Shown here: positions 17,348-26,130 of the stretch, in pieces | How positions within the stretch are numbered: the stretch's first letter is position 1 | How the letters are laid out: each line of letters starts with the position of its first letter | Assembly: GCA_002293525.1 (NCBI GenBank) | Contig: DBDJ01000072.1 | Coordinates: 8,602-43,094, forward strand | Reading direction: 5' to 3' | Source: Lachnospiraceae bacterium UBA935 | GTDB taxonomy: Bacteria > Bacillota > Clostridia > Lachnospirales > Lachnospiraceae | Length of the DNA: 34,493 nt | The notes under the pieces: generated by a model | Told to the model about the DNA's origin: nothing | Databases searched by the model: none | The model's input: only the letters and a program-made list of their open reading frames with translations | Translations under genes and position numbers: made by a program

Positions 17348-18333
17348 TATTTAACCTTCTCCTCCCTCAATACTGACGTGACCCTTACGGCATAACTGTC
17401 CTTGCTTGATCCCGGCAGTGCGGTAAATTTCTCGATATTACCTACGAAAACGCTTAATTCCGAGTCGACCTTGGAATCCAGCCGGATAATATCGCCTAGC
17501 TGTAGATTCAGGAAATCATTCACCGATACGCTGCTTTTTCCCAGCACCGCTTTGACCGGAACCGTTACCCGTTTCAGCAGGGCTTCGATATGCTCTTCAT
17601 AATCGTCTTCGGCCCCTTCCTTCATCGTAGAAAACCAGAACTTGGTATTCAGCTTATCCATTATGGTTTCCAGTGTAAAATAAGGCAGGCAGATATTCAT
17701 CAGTCCCTCTATATCACCGATCTTGATGTTCATGGTGACGATGGCAATCATGTCATTGGGCGAAATCACCTGGACAAACTGCGGATTGGTTTCAATCCTT
17801 TCCATCATAGGATTGATTTCCACGACATTTTTCCATGGATCACGCATCAGCTGCATACAGACGACCATCAGTTTTTCGATGATTGTCATCTCTATTTCCG
17901 AAAAATCCCTTAACTTTTCCAGCGGTATGCCCTGTCCCCCCAGCATTCTGTCTATCATAGCATACCCTATATTCGAAGCAAGTTCAATAATAACATTGCC
18001 GACCAAGGGCTGAAAATTAATAATTCCCAAAATTACCGGGTTTGACAAGGCATTGGTAAACTCCGAAAAAGCCACTGTCTCAGAGCTGACTACGTTGACC
18101 TGAATGTTTTTCCGCAGATACACCGGAAGATTGGTCGAGATCAGGCGCCCATAATGCTCAAATATGATTTCCAATGTGCGCAGATGCTCTTTGGAAAATT
18201 TCGCAGGCCGCTTGAAATCGTAATTCTTCGCCTGCTTCGCTGAATCCTCCTGCATCTGTTCCACATCCAATTCGCCAGTGCTTAAAGCTGCCAGCAAATT
18301 ATCTATCTCGCTTTGAGACAGTACCTCGCCCAC
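17347..18333 (-). CDS. fliM: FliM, flagellar motor switch protein
   Basis: FliM (328 aa) is the middle C-ring protein binding CheY-P, FliG and FliY/FliN. The N-terminal CheY-P motif EVLSQSEIDNLLAAL is followed by a short linker, the CheC-like middle domain and a C-terminal SpoA domain (about 255-325). The start is GTG at 18333, chosen because GGGAGGTGA lies six bases upstream and the protein then opens exactly at the family's N-terminus. The longer frame to 18555 overlaps fliL in another frame and is rejected. Confidence 0.96.
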   Translation of the reverse strand: MGEVLSQSEIDNLLAALSTGELDVEQMQEDSAKQAKNYDFKRPAKFSKEHLRTLEIIFEHYGRLISTNLPVYLRKNIQVNVVSSETVAFSEFTNALSNPVILGIINFQPLVGNVIIELASNIGYAMIDRMLGGQGIPLEKLRDFSEIEMTIIEKLMVVCMQLMRDPWKNVVEINPMMERIETNPQFVQVISPNDMIAIVTMNIKIGDIEGLMNICLPYFTLETIMDKLNTKFWFSTMKEGAEDDYEEHIEALLKRVTVPVKAVLGKSSVSVNDFLNLQLGDIIRLDSKVDSELSVFVGNIEKFTALPGSSKDSYAVRVTSVLREEKVK

Positions 18334-18373
18334 GAAATCACCTCCCTGCTTGCACCGTGGTGCCTTATTCGGG

Positions 18374-18931
18374 TTAAGAGTACTTAATATCCCTAAACGA
18401 TATGCTGTATACGAAATCGGAATTGAACCGGACGCGCACCTGTTCCACGATCTCTTTCTTGATCTTATCCATAGTATCCAGCTCATCCGACTGTACTTCG
18501 GTCTTGGTATATTTACCGAATACATTGAGGATTTCATCCTGAATGATCGATGCATACTGGGTCAGGTCGCCCTCGCCGAAATCCTTAAAGTCTTTATCTT
18601 CGCTGTTAAGCTGCAAAGAGACCTGGATCACGATATAGCTTATTGGAATTGTCTCGCCGTCAGGTCCGGGAGGAGCGGCTTTTAACGGTATCGTCATCGG
18701 GTCGGCGATATCATAGCTCACCAGATCCTGGATGGCCACTTCTTCCATTTCCTCCGCCCCTTCCGAAGCCGGAGCGCCGCCTTTCGCCATATTCATGGCA
18801 TAGGCTATATCGGAGACGACTGTCCATGTCTTCTGTGCTGCTCCGGTAAAACTGAACATCATAAAACAGGTAAGGACTAAGTTGACGATCAGCAGTGCCA
18901 GTATGATGATGGAGACTAAATTCTTCTTCAT
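18374..18931 (-). CDS. fliL: FliL, stator-associated membrane protein
   Basis: FliL (185 aa) has one N-terminal membrane helix (NLVSIIILALLIVNLVLTCFMMF) and an extracytoplasmic domain. In other bacteria FliL forms rings around the stator and supports torque. The C-terminal segment (EQVRVRFNSDFVYSISFRDIKYS) resembles the family end. A TAGGAGG site overlaps the motB stop. The position after motB and before fliM is the usual one. Confidence 0.9.
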   Translation of the reverse strand: MKKNLVSIIILALLIVNLVLTCFMMFSFTGAAQKTWTVVSDIAYAMNMAKGGAPASEGAEEMEEVAIQDLVSYDIADPMTIPLKAAPPGPDGETIPISYIVIQVSLQLNSEDKDFKDFGEGDLTQYASIIQDEILNVFGKYTKTEVQSDELDTMDKIKKEIVEQVRVRFNSDFVYSISFRDIKYS

Positions 18932-18945
18932 CTAAATATATCCTC

Positions 18946-19752
18946 CTAATAGTAACTTAATGAGTTATAAATCTTAATTTCGACCCTGCGGTTCTTCGCC
19001 CGTCCTTCTGCGGTTTCATTGGACGCAATCGGTATGAACTCGCCCCGTCCGGCATGGATCACCCGCCGCGGGTCAAGCGCGGTATTGCTGATCAGATACG
19101 CAAACACCGAATAGGCACGGCCGCCGCTTAATTCGTCATTATTAGAATATTTTGCACCATGCATCGGTACATTATCCGTATGTCCTTCGATTTGTATCGT
19201 TCCTTCCGCATACCGTTCCACGATGATGCCTACCTGATCCAGCAAGGCCGGGGCTTCTGCTTTGAGTTCCACGCTACCGGAATCAAATAACAGAGCGCCG
19301 CTTAAGGTCAGCTGGACATATTGGGCGGTAAACTCAATCTCGACTTCGTCTCCCAGACTCTGCTCCTGCAGTGCTTCTTCGATTTTGCTGGCCATCTTTT
19401 CCGATTCCTCCAGCTGGGCCTGTTCCATCTCCGCTTCGGCGCTCTTTAAGTCCTGCGGTATCACTTCACCCTGGTCGCTCAGGCCGGTGCTGTTCAAGTA
19501 TTCGGCCAAGTCATTGAGCTGACTGGCACCCTGGCTGACTAATATCCCTTCGCCGATTGTTGTCGAACCGCTGGAGAATATACTGAAAGTACTGTCTAAG
19601 GAAGCCGCTATCGCTTCAAACTTCTTGGCATCGACCTCCGACATCGAAAACAGCAGTACGAAAAAACAAAGTAACAGGTTCATCATATCCCCGAATGTCG
19701 CCATCCATGCCGGCGACCCCGGCGGCGGCGGATCTTCTTTTCGTTTAGCCAT
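18946..19752 (-). CDS. motB: MotB, stator protein with peptidoglycan anchor
   Basis: MotB (268 aa) has a short cytoplasmic tail, one membrane helix with the ion-binding aspartate (FGDMMNLLLCFFVLLFSMS, Asp22), a plug/linker region and a C-terminal OmpA-like peptidoglycan-binding domain (EGHTDNVPM to NRRVEIKI). The ATG at 19752 overlaps the motA end by eight bases and has GGAGGTGAGG upstream. The PAWMATFGDMM approach to the aspartate resembles PomB/MotS, so sodium coupling is possible but not shown. Confidence 0.95.
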   Translation of the reverse strand: MAKRKEDPPPPGSPAWMATFGDMMNLLLCFFVLLFSMSEVDAKKFEAIAASLDSTFSIFSSGSTTIGEGILVSQGASQLNDLAEYLNSTGLSDQGEVIPQDLKSAEAEMEQAQLEESEKMASKIEEALQEQSLGDEVEIEFTAQYVQLTLSGALLFDSGSVELKAEAPALLDQVGIIVERYAEGTIQIEGHTDNVPMHGAKYSNNDELSGGRAYSVFAYLISNTALDPRRVIHAGRGEFIPIASNETAEGRAKNRRVEIKIYNSLSYY

Positions 19753-20545
19753 CTGCCTCACCTCCGTCTTCTTGCGCCTGGACACGGTCACCCGGAGCCA
19801 AGAACGACTTCAGCTTTTCTTCTATTACCCGGGGATTTTCGCCAGCCTGAATCGACAAAAGCCCCTCGATCATAATCTCTTTTACCATCATTTCACTGTC
19901 ATTCTGTGACTTTAACTTGTTGGACACCGGCGCACAGATCCAGTTGGCCAGCAAGGAACCGTACAATGTGGTAATCAGCGCCACCGCCATCGCCGGTCCG
20001 ATGGAGTTCGGATCTGCCATATTATAAAGCATGTTAACCAGACCGATCAGCGTTCCGATCATTCCCCATGCCGGACCCATGGCTGCGATGCTGTCCCAAA
20101 ACCCGATCTTGCTTTTATGTCTTCCGTCTACACTCATCAGCTCAGTTTCCATGATGCCCCGTACCAGATCCGGATCGGTTCCGTCAACAATTAAAAGAAT
20201 CCCTTTTTTTAGAAAGGGGTCGTCGAGATCTGCGGCGGCCTCTTCCAGTGAAAGCAGGCCTTCTTTACGGGCAACATTGGAAAGTTCTATGATTTTCTGA
20301 ATAATCAGTTTGGTATCTAAGGTCGGCATCTTGAAAATCAGCGCAAAGCTCTTCAGTCCGGCCATAAAATCTGCCATGGTATTTGCGGCAAAAATACATG
20401 CAAATGAACCGCCAAAAGTGATCGCCGCGGAAGGTACATCCAGGAAGTTGACTATCTGACCCAAACCGCCGCTTCCGCTCGTGGCAATGCCTATTAACAT
20501 AAAAATAAAACATGCAACCAAACCGATGATTGAAGCTATATCCAC
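19745..20545 (-). CDS. motA: MotA, stator proton or sodium channel subunit
   Basis: MotA (266 aa) forms the pentameric ring of the stator. Four membrane helices, the large cytoplasmic loop between helices 2 and 3, and the helix-3/4 signature (AMGPAWGMIGTLIGLV and PAMAVALITTLYGSLLANW) are clear. It overlaps motB. The gene lies inside the fla/che cluster, next to flbD. Conservation of the pore region is good, with no sign of decay. Confidence 0.95.
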   Translation of the reverse strand: MDIASIIGLVACFIFMLIGIATSGSGGLGQIVNFLDVPSAAITFGGSFACIFAANTMADFMAGLKSFALIFKMPTLDTKLIIQKIIELSNVARKEGLLSLEEAAADLDDPFLKKGILLIVDGTDPDLVRGIMETELMSVDGRHKSKIGFWDSIAAMGPAWGMIGTLIGLVNMLYNMADPNSIGPAMAVALITTLYGSLLANWICAPVSNKLKSQNDSEMMVKEIMIEGLLSIQAGENPRVIEEKLKSFLAPGDRVQAQEDGGEADG

Positions 20546-20641
20546 AAGAAATCACCATTTTTACGTATATAACATCGCTTAAGCATCTACTAACCCTTTC
20601 ACATTGGAATGTAAATTGGAATGTGGAAAATATACTTAAGC

Positions 20642-20824
20642 CTACGTAAAAATATCCTTTCTATACGATTTTACTAAATTTTTCACTTCTTGTCTACTTT
20701 CTTTTACAATAATTTTTCTCCCGGTAGTGAACGAAATGACGGTATCTGGCGTTTCTTCCACCATTTCCATCAGGTCGGGATTGATCAGGACTTTGACCCC
20801 GTTTATTTTGGTAACCTCTATCAT
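20642..20824 (-). CDS. flbD: FlbD, small flagellar protein (SwrD-like)
   Basis: This 60-residue protein matches the FlbD family of small proteins next to motA in Gram-positive fla/che operons; the Bacillus member SwrD raises motor power, probably through the stator. The pattern MIEVTKINGVKVLINPDLMEMVEETPDTVI split by the glycine turn, then TTGRKIIVKES, is characteristic. It is the first gene after the hairpin terminator downstream of flgE, and it lies 96 nt before motA. Confidence 0.9.
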   Translation of the reverse strand: MIEVTKINGVKVLINPDLMEMVEETPDTVISFTTGRKIIVKESRQEVKNLVKSYRKDIFT

Positions 20825-20913
20825 AATTACCGCCTACCTTTCTCCGGAAAGCTGTTTTATACGGTTCTAAGCCGCGTTTATCTTGCTATGGTACCGAACC
20901 GGCTAATATCAAA

Positions 20914-20979
20914 ACATAGGGAACTATATCTAGTTCCCTGTGTTTTTTTGAAGGGTAAAGCTTTTCTTGCTTTACCCTT
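20914..20979 (-). terminator. Double hairpin after flgE, probable terminator or attenuator
   Basis: After flgE the transcript meets a perfect 11-bp hairpin (AAGGGTAAAGC / GCTTTACCCTT, 20951-20979). Next comes a 13-bp hairpin with one mismatched pair around AGGGAACTA (20914-20943), followed by a short T-run on the minus strand (TTTT). An A7 precedes it, so the second hairpin also has a T7 on the plus strand. This is the strongest terminator-like structure inside the cluster and suggests that flbD-motA expression is uncoupled from or attenuated relative to flgE. Confidence 0.75.
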
Positions 20980-21057
20980 ACTATTATTCATTAAAATCAG
21001 TCTAAATTCAACCTTTATTTCTGTTATTGGTATATAATTAACAATTATGCCAGCTGA

Positions 21058-22929
21058 TTACCGTTTCAGGTTAGTTAATTCCTCTAAAAGCGTATCGGAT
21101 ACGGTGATAATCCGGCTGTTGGCCTGGAAGCCTCTCTGGGTGGTGATCATCTCGGTAAATTCGGAAGAAAGATCGACGTTACTCATTTCCAGCACACCGG
21201 AGGTCATATAGCCGCCGCCTTCCTTGATATCACTGCCGATGCCGTCGAACTCACCCGAGTTCATGCTGGCCGAATAGAGGTTGTCGCCCCTCTTTTCCAG
21301 TCCGGAAGGATTGGCAAAGCTGGCCGTGGCAATCTGGCCCAGCAGGCGGCTCTGGCCGTTATCGTAATTGGCATAGATCTTGCCGTCGTCCTGGACGATA
21401 ACCTCGGTCATTTCACCGATCTTCCGCCCGGTTCCCAGGCCGGCATTTTCTCCTGATCCGCCCCGCTCCGCGCCGAGCGTGCTTTTCCCGTCTTTGTTGT
21501 TCATCAGGGTGGAGCCGAAGTTAATCGCGATATTCCGGAAACTGGATAGGTCTTCCGGGCCGGTGCCGAAGCCCAGCGTGATTTCACCCATCGTATTGCC
21601 GGCGATCCTGGCAAACTGGCCGGTTCCCGGGATATAATCCAAGAGTGCGGCATTGGTAATCTCTTTCTGGGTGATGGTCATCATACCGCTTCCGTCCACC
21701 GTGAAAGCTCGGGCGCTTTCCAGTGTTTCTGCCGGCATCCCGTAAAGCTCCGTTAAAGTAGCCATATCCAGTGTGTCACCGGCGGTGTTTTTAAATACAG
21801 GAGGGGTGACTGAATCGTCATATATATATTCGGAAGCTGTTGACAGTTTCGTCGCACCGGTATTATTCATCGTGAGCGAAGTGATCTCCGAACCGGCCGG
21901 AAGCCTCGTGATGACCGGGGTAGTCTCGCCGGCCTTGGTTACCGACAGATTCCCGCCTGCGTCAATAGAAACCGTGTCGCCGGCAGCGGCAACGCCAGTG
22001 CCGTATATCGCTTCAAGAGCGGCCACGGATGGTGCTCCATTCGTTGTTCCGATTACATAAGAGGCGCCGACTTCGGCATCGATAGTGTTCGTGCCGCCGT
22101 CACTCAGGCTGATATCGGTAGCACTGATGTTGTTGTTCAGCAGATAAGCATTATCGGATTTGACGGTCTGGGTGCTGCCGAAAGTGATCTGCTGCAGCTT
22201 GGCCGCGCCGATCGACTCGCCGGCTTTATCCAGGATATCATCCAGTTGTACATAGAACTGCCCGGCATCGCCGTCGATGACATGGGCGCTCATTCTGGCG
22301 GTATAGGAATAGCCCAGCGTATCATAAAACTCCAGGTTGATGATCTTGCCGCTGGAAGACCTGATATCGGTATCATTTTTATCGGTTATACCGGTTACTG
22401 TTGCCATGGTAGTGGCTTCTGCTTCATAGTTCATAAAGTCGGGATGCATGACCTGCAGCGGAACCACAGTGTCCTGCTTGATATCGCCGGTAGTCGGATC
22501 GGTCACCCAGCCCATGACGTTATAGCCGGTACTGGTCATCGCCAGATTGCCCGCGCCGTCCACATAAAAGGAACCGGCTCTGGTAAAGAAGTTTTCCTGG
22601 CCGTTATTGACGATAAAGAACGAATCTCCGGTTATCGAAAGGTCGAAAGGAAGATTGGTCGTCTGGGTCGCACCCTGGCTGCTGATATTGGTATTGATGG
22701 CCCCCACCTTGACACCGAGACCGATCTGACCAGCATTGGTACCGCCGACGCCGGTGGTGGCACTGGCTCCGGAAGCTCTCTTGGTGGTCTGGTACATCAG
22801 TTCGTTAAAGGTGATTGATTGGGCTTTATATGCAGTTGTATTCACATTGGCGATGTTGTTACCGATAACATCCATCTTGGTCTGGTGGGTCTTAAGACCG
22901 GCTACACCAGAATATAATGATCTCATCAT
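21058..22929 (-). CDS. flgE: FlgE, flagellar hook protein
   Basis: FlgE (623 aa) polymerises to form the hook. The N-terminal rod/hook signature (MMRSLYSGVAGLKTHQTKMD, then NNIANVNTTAYK) and the C-terminal coiled region (NVDLSSEFTEMITTQRGFQANSRII) bracket a large, variable central part. At 623 residues it is longer than the roughly 400-residue enteric hook protein, the extra being in the exposed middle domains. An AAGGAGG site precedes two consecutive ATG codons. It is followed by strong hairpins. Confidence 0.95.
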   Translation of the reverse strand: MMRSLYSGVAGLKTHQTKMDVIGNNIANVNTTAYKAQSITFNELMYQTTKRASGASATTGVGGTNAGQIGLGVKVGAINTNISSQGATQTTNLPFDLSITGDSFFIVNNGQENFFTRAGSFYVDGAGNLAMTSTGYNVMGWVTDPTTGDIKQDTVVPLQVMHPDFMNYEAEATTMATVTGITDKNDTDIRSSSGKIINLEFYDTLGYSYTARMSAHVIDGDAGQFYVQLDDILDKAGESIGAAKLQQITFGSTQTVKSDNAYLLNNNISATDISLSDGGTNTIDAEVGASYVIGTTNGAPSVAALEAIYGTGVAAAGDTVSIDAGGNLSVTKAGETTPVITRLPAGSEITSLTMNNTGATKLSTASEYIYDDSVTPPVFKNTAGDTLDMATLTELYGMPAETLESARAFTVDGSGMMTITQKEITNAALLDYIPGTGQFARIAGNTMGEITLGFGTGPEDLSSFRNIAINFGSTLMNNKDGKSTLGAERGGSGENAGLGTGRKIGEMTEVIVQDDGKIYANYDNGQSRLLGQIATASFANPSGLEKRGDNLYSASMNSGEFDGIGSDIKEGGGYMTSGVLEMSNVDLSSEFTEMITTQRGFQANSRIITVSDTLLEELTNLKR

Positions 22930-23009
22930 AATGAAATGACCTCCTTGCAGGTATTTGCCGTAGTCTGTTCCTTCTGTCAGTCAGGAACTTTTGCCTCCAA
23001 ATGGTCCGG

Positions 23010-23405
23010 CTATATGATTACGGCCCCGTCTATATTGGTATAAATATTTTCGTTGGCATCTTGCTGATTCATGGCCGTCACTACCGTATTGTTAGGTATG
23101 TTGACGATAAAGGCCATCTGATCCACAATTACCAGTGATTCTTTGATTCCTTTTTCTCCGGCTTTCGCAGTGCCTTCATTCAAACGTTCGATCTGATTGT
23201 CTGAAAGGGTAATATTCCGATCTGCCAGGCGTCCTATCGCATGTTTGGAGAATTTGACGTCTTCATAGTTCTGGGTCTTTGTGCTTAAGATCTCCTGGAA
23301 GGACGGGCCGTCCGTCTTCTTGACTGCGGCTCCCTGTTTCGTTTGCGTAAGGTATTGGTCTTGTAACTGCTCAATGGAAAGGAATTGATTGTTCTGTAGC
23401 TTCAT
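23010..23405 (-). CDS. Conserved flagellar-operon protein (TIGR02530-like)
   Basis: This 131-residue protein is the small conserved protein found between flgD and flgE in Gram-positive flagellar operons, recognised by FSKHAIGRLADRNITLS and the end region with VIVDQMAFIVNIPNNTVVTAM. Its molecular role is unknown; a link to hook assembly is inferred from position. The ATG at 23405 is preferred because AAGGAGGAG lies just upstream; a start eight codons earlier would include that site in the coding sequence. Confidence 0.88.
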   Translation of the reverse strand: MKLQNNQFLSIEQLQDQYLTQTKQGAAVKKTDGPSFQEILSTKTQNYEDVKFSKHAIGRLADRNITLSDNQIERLNEGTAKAGEKGIKESLVIVDQMAFIVNIPNNTVVTAMNQQDANENIYTNIDGAVII

Positions 23406-23441
23406 CCGCTTCTCCTCCTTGAGATACATATGCCGCTGGTA

Positions 23442-24308
23442 TCAGACCGCTGCCCCGTCAGTTTCCCCGGTTATTGCCGCTGCTGCTTCCTCCTTCAGGG
23501 TATCGATCCGGGCTACCGCCTCGGCCAGTTTGTCTCTTAATGACCGGGGAATCAACTCTTGCTGCTCCTCCGTCATATGACCGAACTTGGTGTTCAGCTC
23601 AGTGACTTTTTCCTCGTCGTCCAAGGTAAGTTCATCGGCACCGGGCATATCGTCAACATCCTTTTTAAAATTCAGGATGGCCATCCGGTCGACATATTCC
23701 TGAAGCTTGCTAATCAGTTCCGCCGGGATCATGGACTGCTGGTACTTGGTCATGTTGTTGAAACCTTCCCGCAGGTTTTCCACGACTTCCTCATCACTAA
23801 GTGAGAGATTGTCAACGCTGGGCATCGCGTCCATCGTATCCACAAAAGCTGTCGCCAGTTCAACGGCCGTCGAATACTGTGCGCTTTTGGTGGCATAGAT
23901 ATCGCTGGCGGAATAGAGCGCACCGTCTACGGATACCATGGCTTTGTTGTTTTCATAGATCACATACTCCACGACACCGTTGATTTCCTGAACCTCACCG
24001 CTTGATAACGTGGTTCTGATGACGACCTCCTGCCCTACATAGGATGATGCTCTGGAAAGTTCCATTGATGCGCTCATATTCTGCATCTGTTCTAATTCGG
24101 AAAATGTCGCGTACTGGGAAATATATTCGGTGTTCGAGGTGGGCTCCAAGGGATCCTGGTATTTCATCTGGGCTACCAGAAGCTGCAGGAAGGCATCCTT
24201 ATCCATCGCGTCGCCCGCCTTGGCTGTACTGGCGGTTGATGCTGCGCTGGCGGTTTCTACGAACGAACCGTCTTTGATCGCCGCACCTAATCCATCTACT
24301 ACTGCCAT
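23442..24308 (-). CDS. flgD: FlgD, hook cap protein with two extra C-terminal helical repeats
   Basis: FlgD caps the growing hook. The conserved N-terminal part is clear (MDKDAFLQLLVAQMKYQDPLEP, then TEYISQYATFSELEQMQNM), followed by a short beta region (about 90-135). From about residue 152 to 273 come two copies of a roughly 60-residue alpha-helical repeat. Both have the pattern VDxMxxxxxLxLxDEExVxxLxxxFxxMTxxQQxxIPxxLxxKL. This resembles helical repeats more often seen in exported Firmicute surface proteins. An AAGGAG site precedes the ATG. Confidence 0.92.
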   Translation of the reverse strand: MAVVDGLGAAIKDGSFVETASAASTASTAKAGDAMDKDAFLQLLVAQMKYQDPLEPTSNTEYISQYATFSELEQMQNMSASMELSRASSYVGQEVVIRTTLSSGEVQEINGVVEYVIYENNKAMVSVDGALYSASDIYATKSAQYSTAVELATAFVDTMDAMPSVDNLSLSDEEVVENLREGFNNMTKYQQSMIPAELISKLQEYVDRMAILNFKKDVDDMPGADELTLDDEEKVTELNTKFGHMTEEQQELIPRSLRDKLAEAVARIDTLKEEAAAAITGETDGAAV

Positions 24309-24393
24309 ATTGTTCTCCTTTCTGTTCCTATTATTTGATTACTGGTCTAAATGATGATATTGATTGCTGGTCAGCTGTTCTGACGCTTTCCGG

Positions 24394-25905
24394 TCAGGCT
24401 GTAAAATCCACGGTGCCGCCGTTATCCATCATGATCTCGGTTGCCAGCTGCTCCGCTTCTGTCATGTCTTCGGGCAGTTCATCGGGATCAAGGTTGTTCA
24501 GGTTGATCCTGCGGGTGTTTTTCCGGTTGTGCTGATACCCTCTTTCGTTTCCTTCACGGCCCTGCCAAAGACTGCTTTCAAATGACTGGCTCTGAACGTT
24601 TACTTCTACGGCTTCCACTTTGATGCCCTGGTTCCGCATATTTTCTTTCAGATCTACGATCTGGCTTTCCAGTGCCGCTTTTACGACATCGTTTTGGGCG
24701 GTGAACTGGGCAGTGATAACGCCTTCCTTCGATGCGATCTGAACGTTGATGGTTCCGAGGCTGGCGGGATGGAGCTGCATTTCTAACTGGGTCATTTCCG
24801 GCTTGAGCTGGATTTTCATGAAGTCCAGTATCTGTCTCATGATCTGCTCGGTATCCGGGACTTGCGCGAACGGTACGGGTTCGGCCAACACTTCGGTTGG
24901 ATAGGTTCTGTTCTGCAGCAGGCTCTCCAGCAGGGATGATCTTCCGGCCATTTCCTGTTCGGTGCCGTTTTCGGAACCTTTTTGCTGGTCACTGGAGGAT
25001 TGTTCCCCCGTGTTCTGGGCTGTCGCCGCTTCCGTCAGTGTCGTCGTAACCTCCTTGGTTGCCTGTAGATTGCCTTTATCATCCGCTTTTGCGGTGATTT
25101 CGGTAACCTCTCCGTTTTTTTCGATGACTATGGTAATGTCCTGTTCATTTTCCCCGGCTTGATCTTGGGTCTTGTTCTCCTGACCGGAAGCCGTAACAGC
25201 GTCCGCAGCTTCTTCTGCGGCGGCTAAAGCTCCGTCCTCAGGGACTTCTGAAACTGCCGCTGCGGTCTGGTCTGCGGCCTGGTTCGCGGCCTGTTTCAGG
25301 GCGGCTTGCAAGGCTTCGGGCGTCAATCCGGTTTCTTTCATCAGCTGCTCGGTGATGGTGCTTACCTGGGCGATCAGTTTACTTACGTTCCCGTACAGCT
25401 GTTCATCGGTTACCAATGCCGAGGCATCCTCGCCGCTGATTCCCAGCAGCAATGCCGTCAGGTTCTGCGGGTTCAGAAGATCCGCCGGCACCAGTCCCAG
25501 GACTTCCATGGCGGCTATGACTTCTTCTTCTGAGATTCCCATCTCCTCGGCGATTACCGCAATCGCTTCTTTGCCGGCTGCCTTAGTTCCCTCTAAGACA
25601 TGTTCTTCGGCTGTGCTGTCAATCTGTCCGTCCTGACTGTGAACCGCTTCGTTCTGAGGTTTTTCATCCGTTGCGGCGATTTCTTTCGGCTTGATCTCTC
25701 TGGTCGGCTGAGACTTTCTGTCAATGCTCGGGCTTTTATCAGCCGTTCCGGAATCATTTTCCGCCATGCCTTCAGCGGCTTTATCCATAGCCTTGCCAAA
25801 CCCGCCGATGTCACTGCCGGAAATTGCTGCGTTCCGCTGACGGATCAAGTTCATGACCGGACTGTTCATTACCGCGTTGCCATCTCTTACAGATGTGCTT
25901 GTCAT
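24394..25905 (-). CDS. fliK: FliK, hook-length control protein
   Basis: FliK (503 aa) is the secreted ruler that measures the hook and triggers FlhB switching. The N-terminal two thirds are low-complexity, acidic and rich in Ala, Glu, Gln and Thr, as expected for a stretched ruler. The C-terminal Flg_hook domain is clear: LKPEMTQLEMQLHPASLG, then INVQIASKEGVITAQF. It is followed by a charged tail. An AAAGGAGG site precedes the ATG. The position before flgD is standard. Confidence 0.92.
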   Translation of the reverse strand: MTSTSVRDGNAVMNSPVMNLIRQRNAAISGSDIGGFGKAMDKAAEGMAENDSGTADKSPSIDRKSQPTREIKPKEIAATDEKPQNEAVHSQDGQIDSTAEEHVLEGTKAAGKEAIAVIAEEMGISEEEVIAAMEVLGLVPADLLNPQNLTALLLGISGEDASALVTDEQLYGNVSKLIAQVSTITEQLMKETGLTPEALQAALKQAANQAADQTAAAVSEVPEDGALAAAEEAADAVTASGQENKTQDQAGENEQDITIVIEKNGEVTEITAKADDKGNLQATKEVTTTLTEAATAQNTGEQSSSDQQKGSENGTEQEMAGRSSLLESLLQNRTYPTEVLAEPVPFAQVPDTEQIMRQILDFMKIQLKPEMTQLEMQLHPASLGTINVQIASKEGVITAQFTAQNDVVKAALESQIVDLKENMRNQGIKVEAVEVNVQSQSFESSLWQGREGNERGYQHNRKNTRRINLNNLDPDELPEDMTEAEQLATEIMMDNGGTVDFTA

Positions 25906-25944
25906 TCTTATTCCTCCTTTCTTTAATTATCAAGGTTCAACTAT

Positions 25945-26068
25945 GTGAAGATATTCTAAGGCATCAAAGGACGCTGCCTGGGAATCGTTGCGTCACATCT
26001 CGACGTGAAGATATTCTGAGGCACCAAAGGCATCAGAGAAAGATGCCTGAGAATATCTATGCCACGTC
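25945..26068. repeat. Two tandem related hairpins between the MotE-like gene and fliK
   Basis: Two 26-bp direct repeats (25945-25970 and 26005-26030, two mismatches) each begin GTGAAGATATTCT. Each is followed by its own inverted partner ending near TGCCTG...CAC. The second hairpin (about 26001-26068) is the better formed: CGACGTG at its base, AGATATTCTGAGGCA against TGCCTGAGAATATCT with one mismatch, and GGCATC/GATGCC at the tip. No T-run follows on the transcribed strand. An RNA processing or stability element, or a duplicated palindromic repeat, are both possible. Confidence 0.8.
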
Positions 26069-26130
26069 GTGATGATAATGGTGTTGAATCTACCACTCAT
26101 GTCTTTATATCGGCAAAAGTTCTGGATAAC

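Noticed and set aside
18334..18555. Longer N-terminus for FliM from an upstream ATG
   Set aside because: This extension overlaps fliL in another frame. The GTG at 18333 has a strong ribosome site and gives the family's N-terminus.
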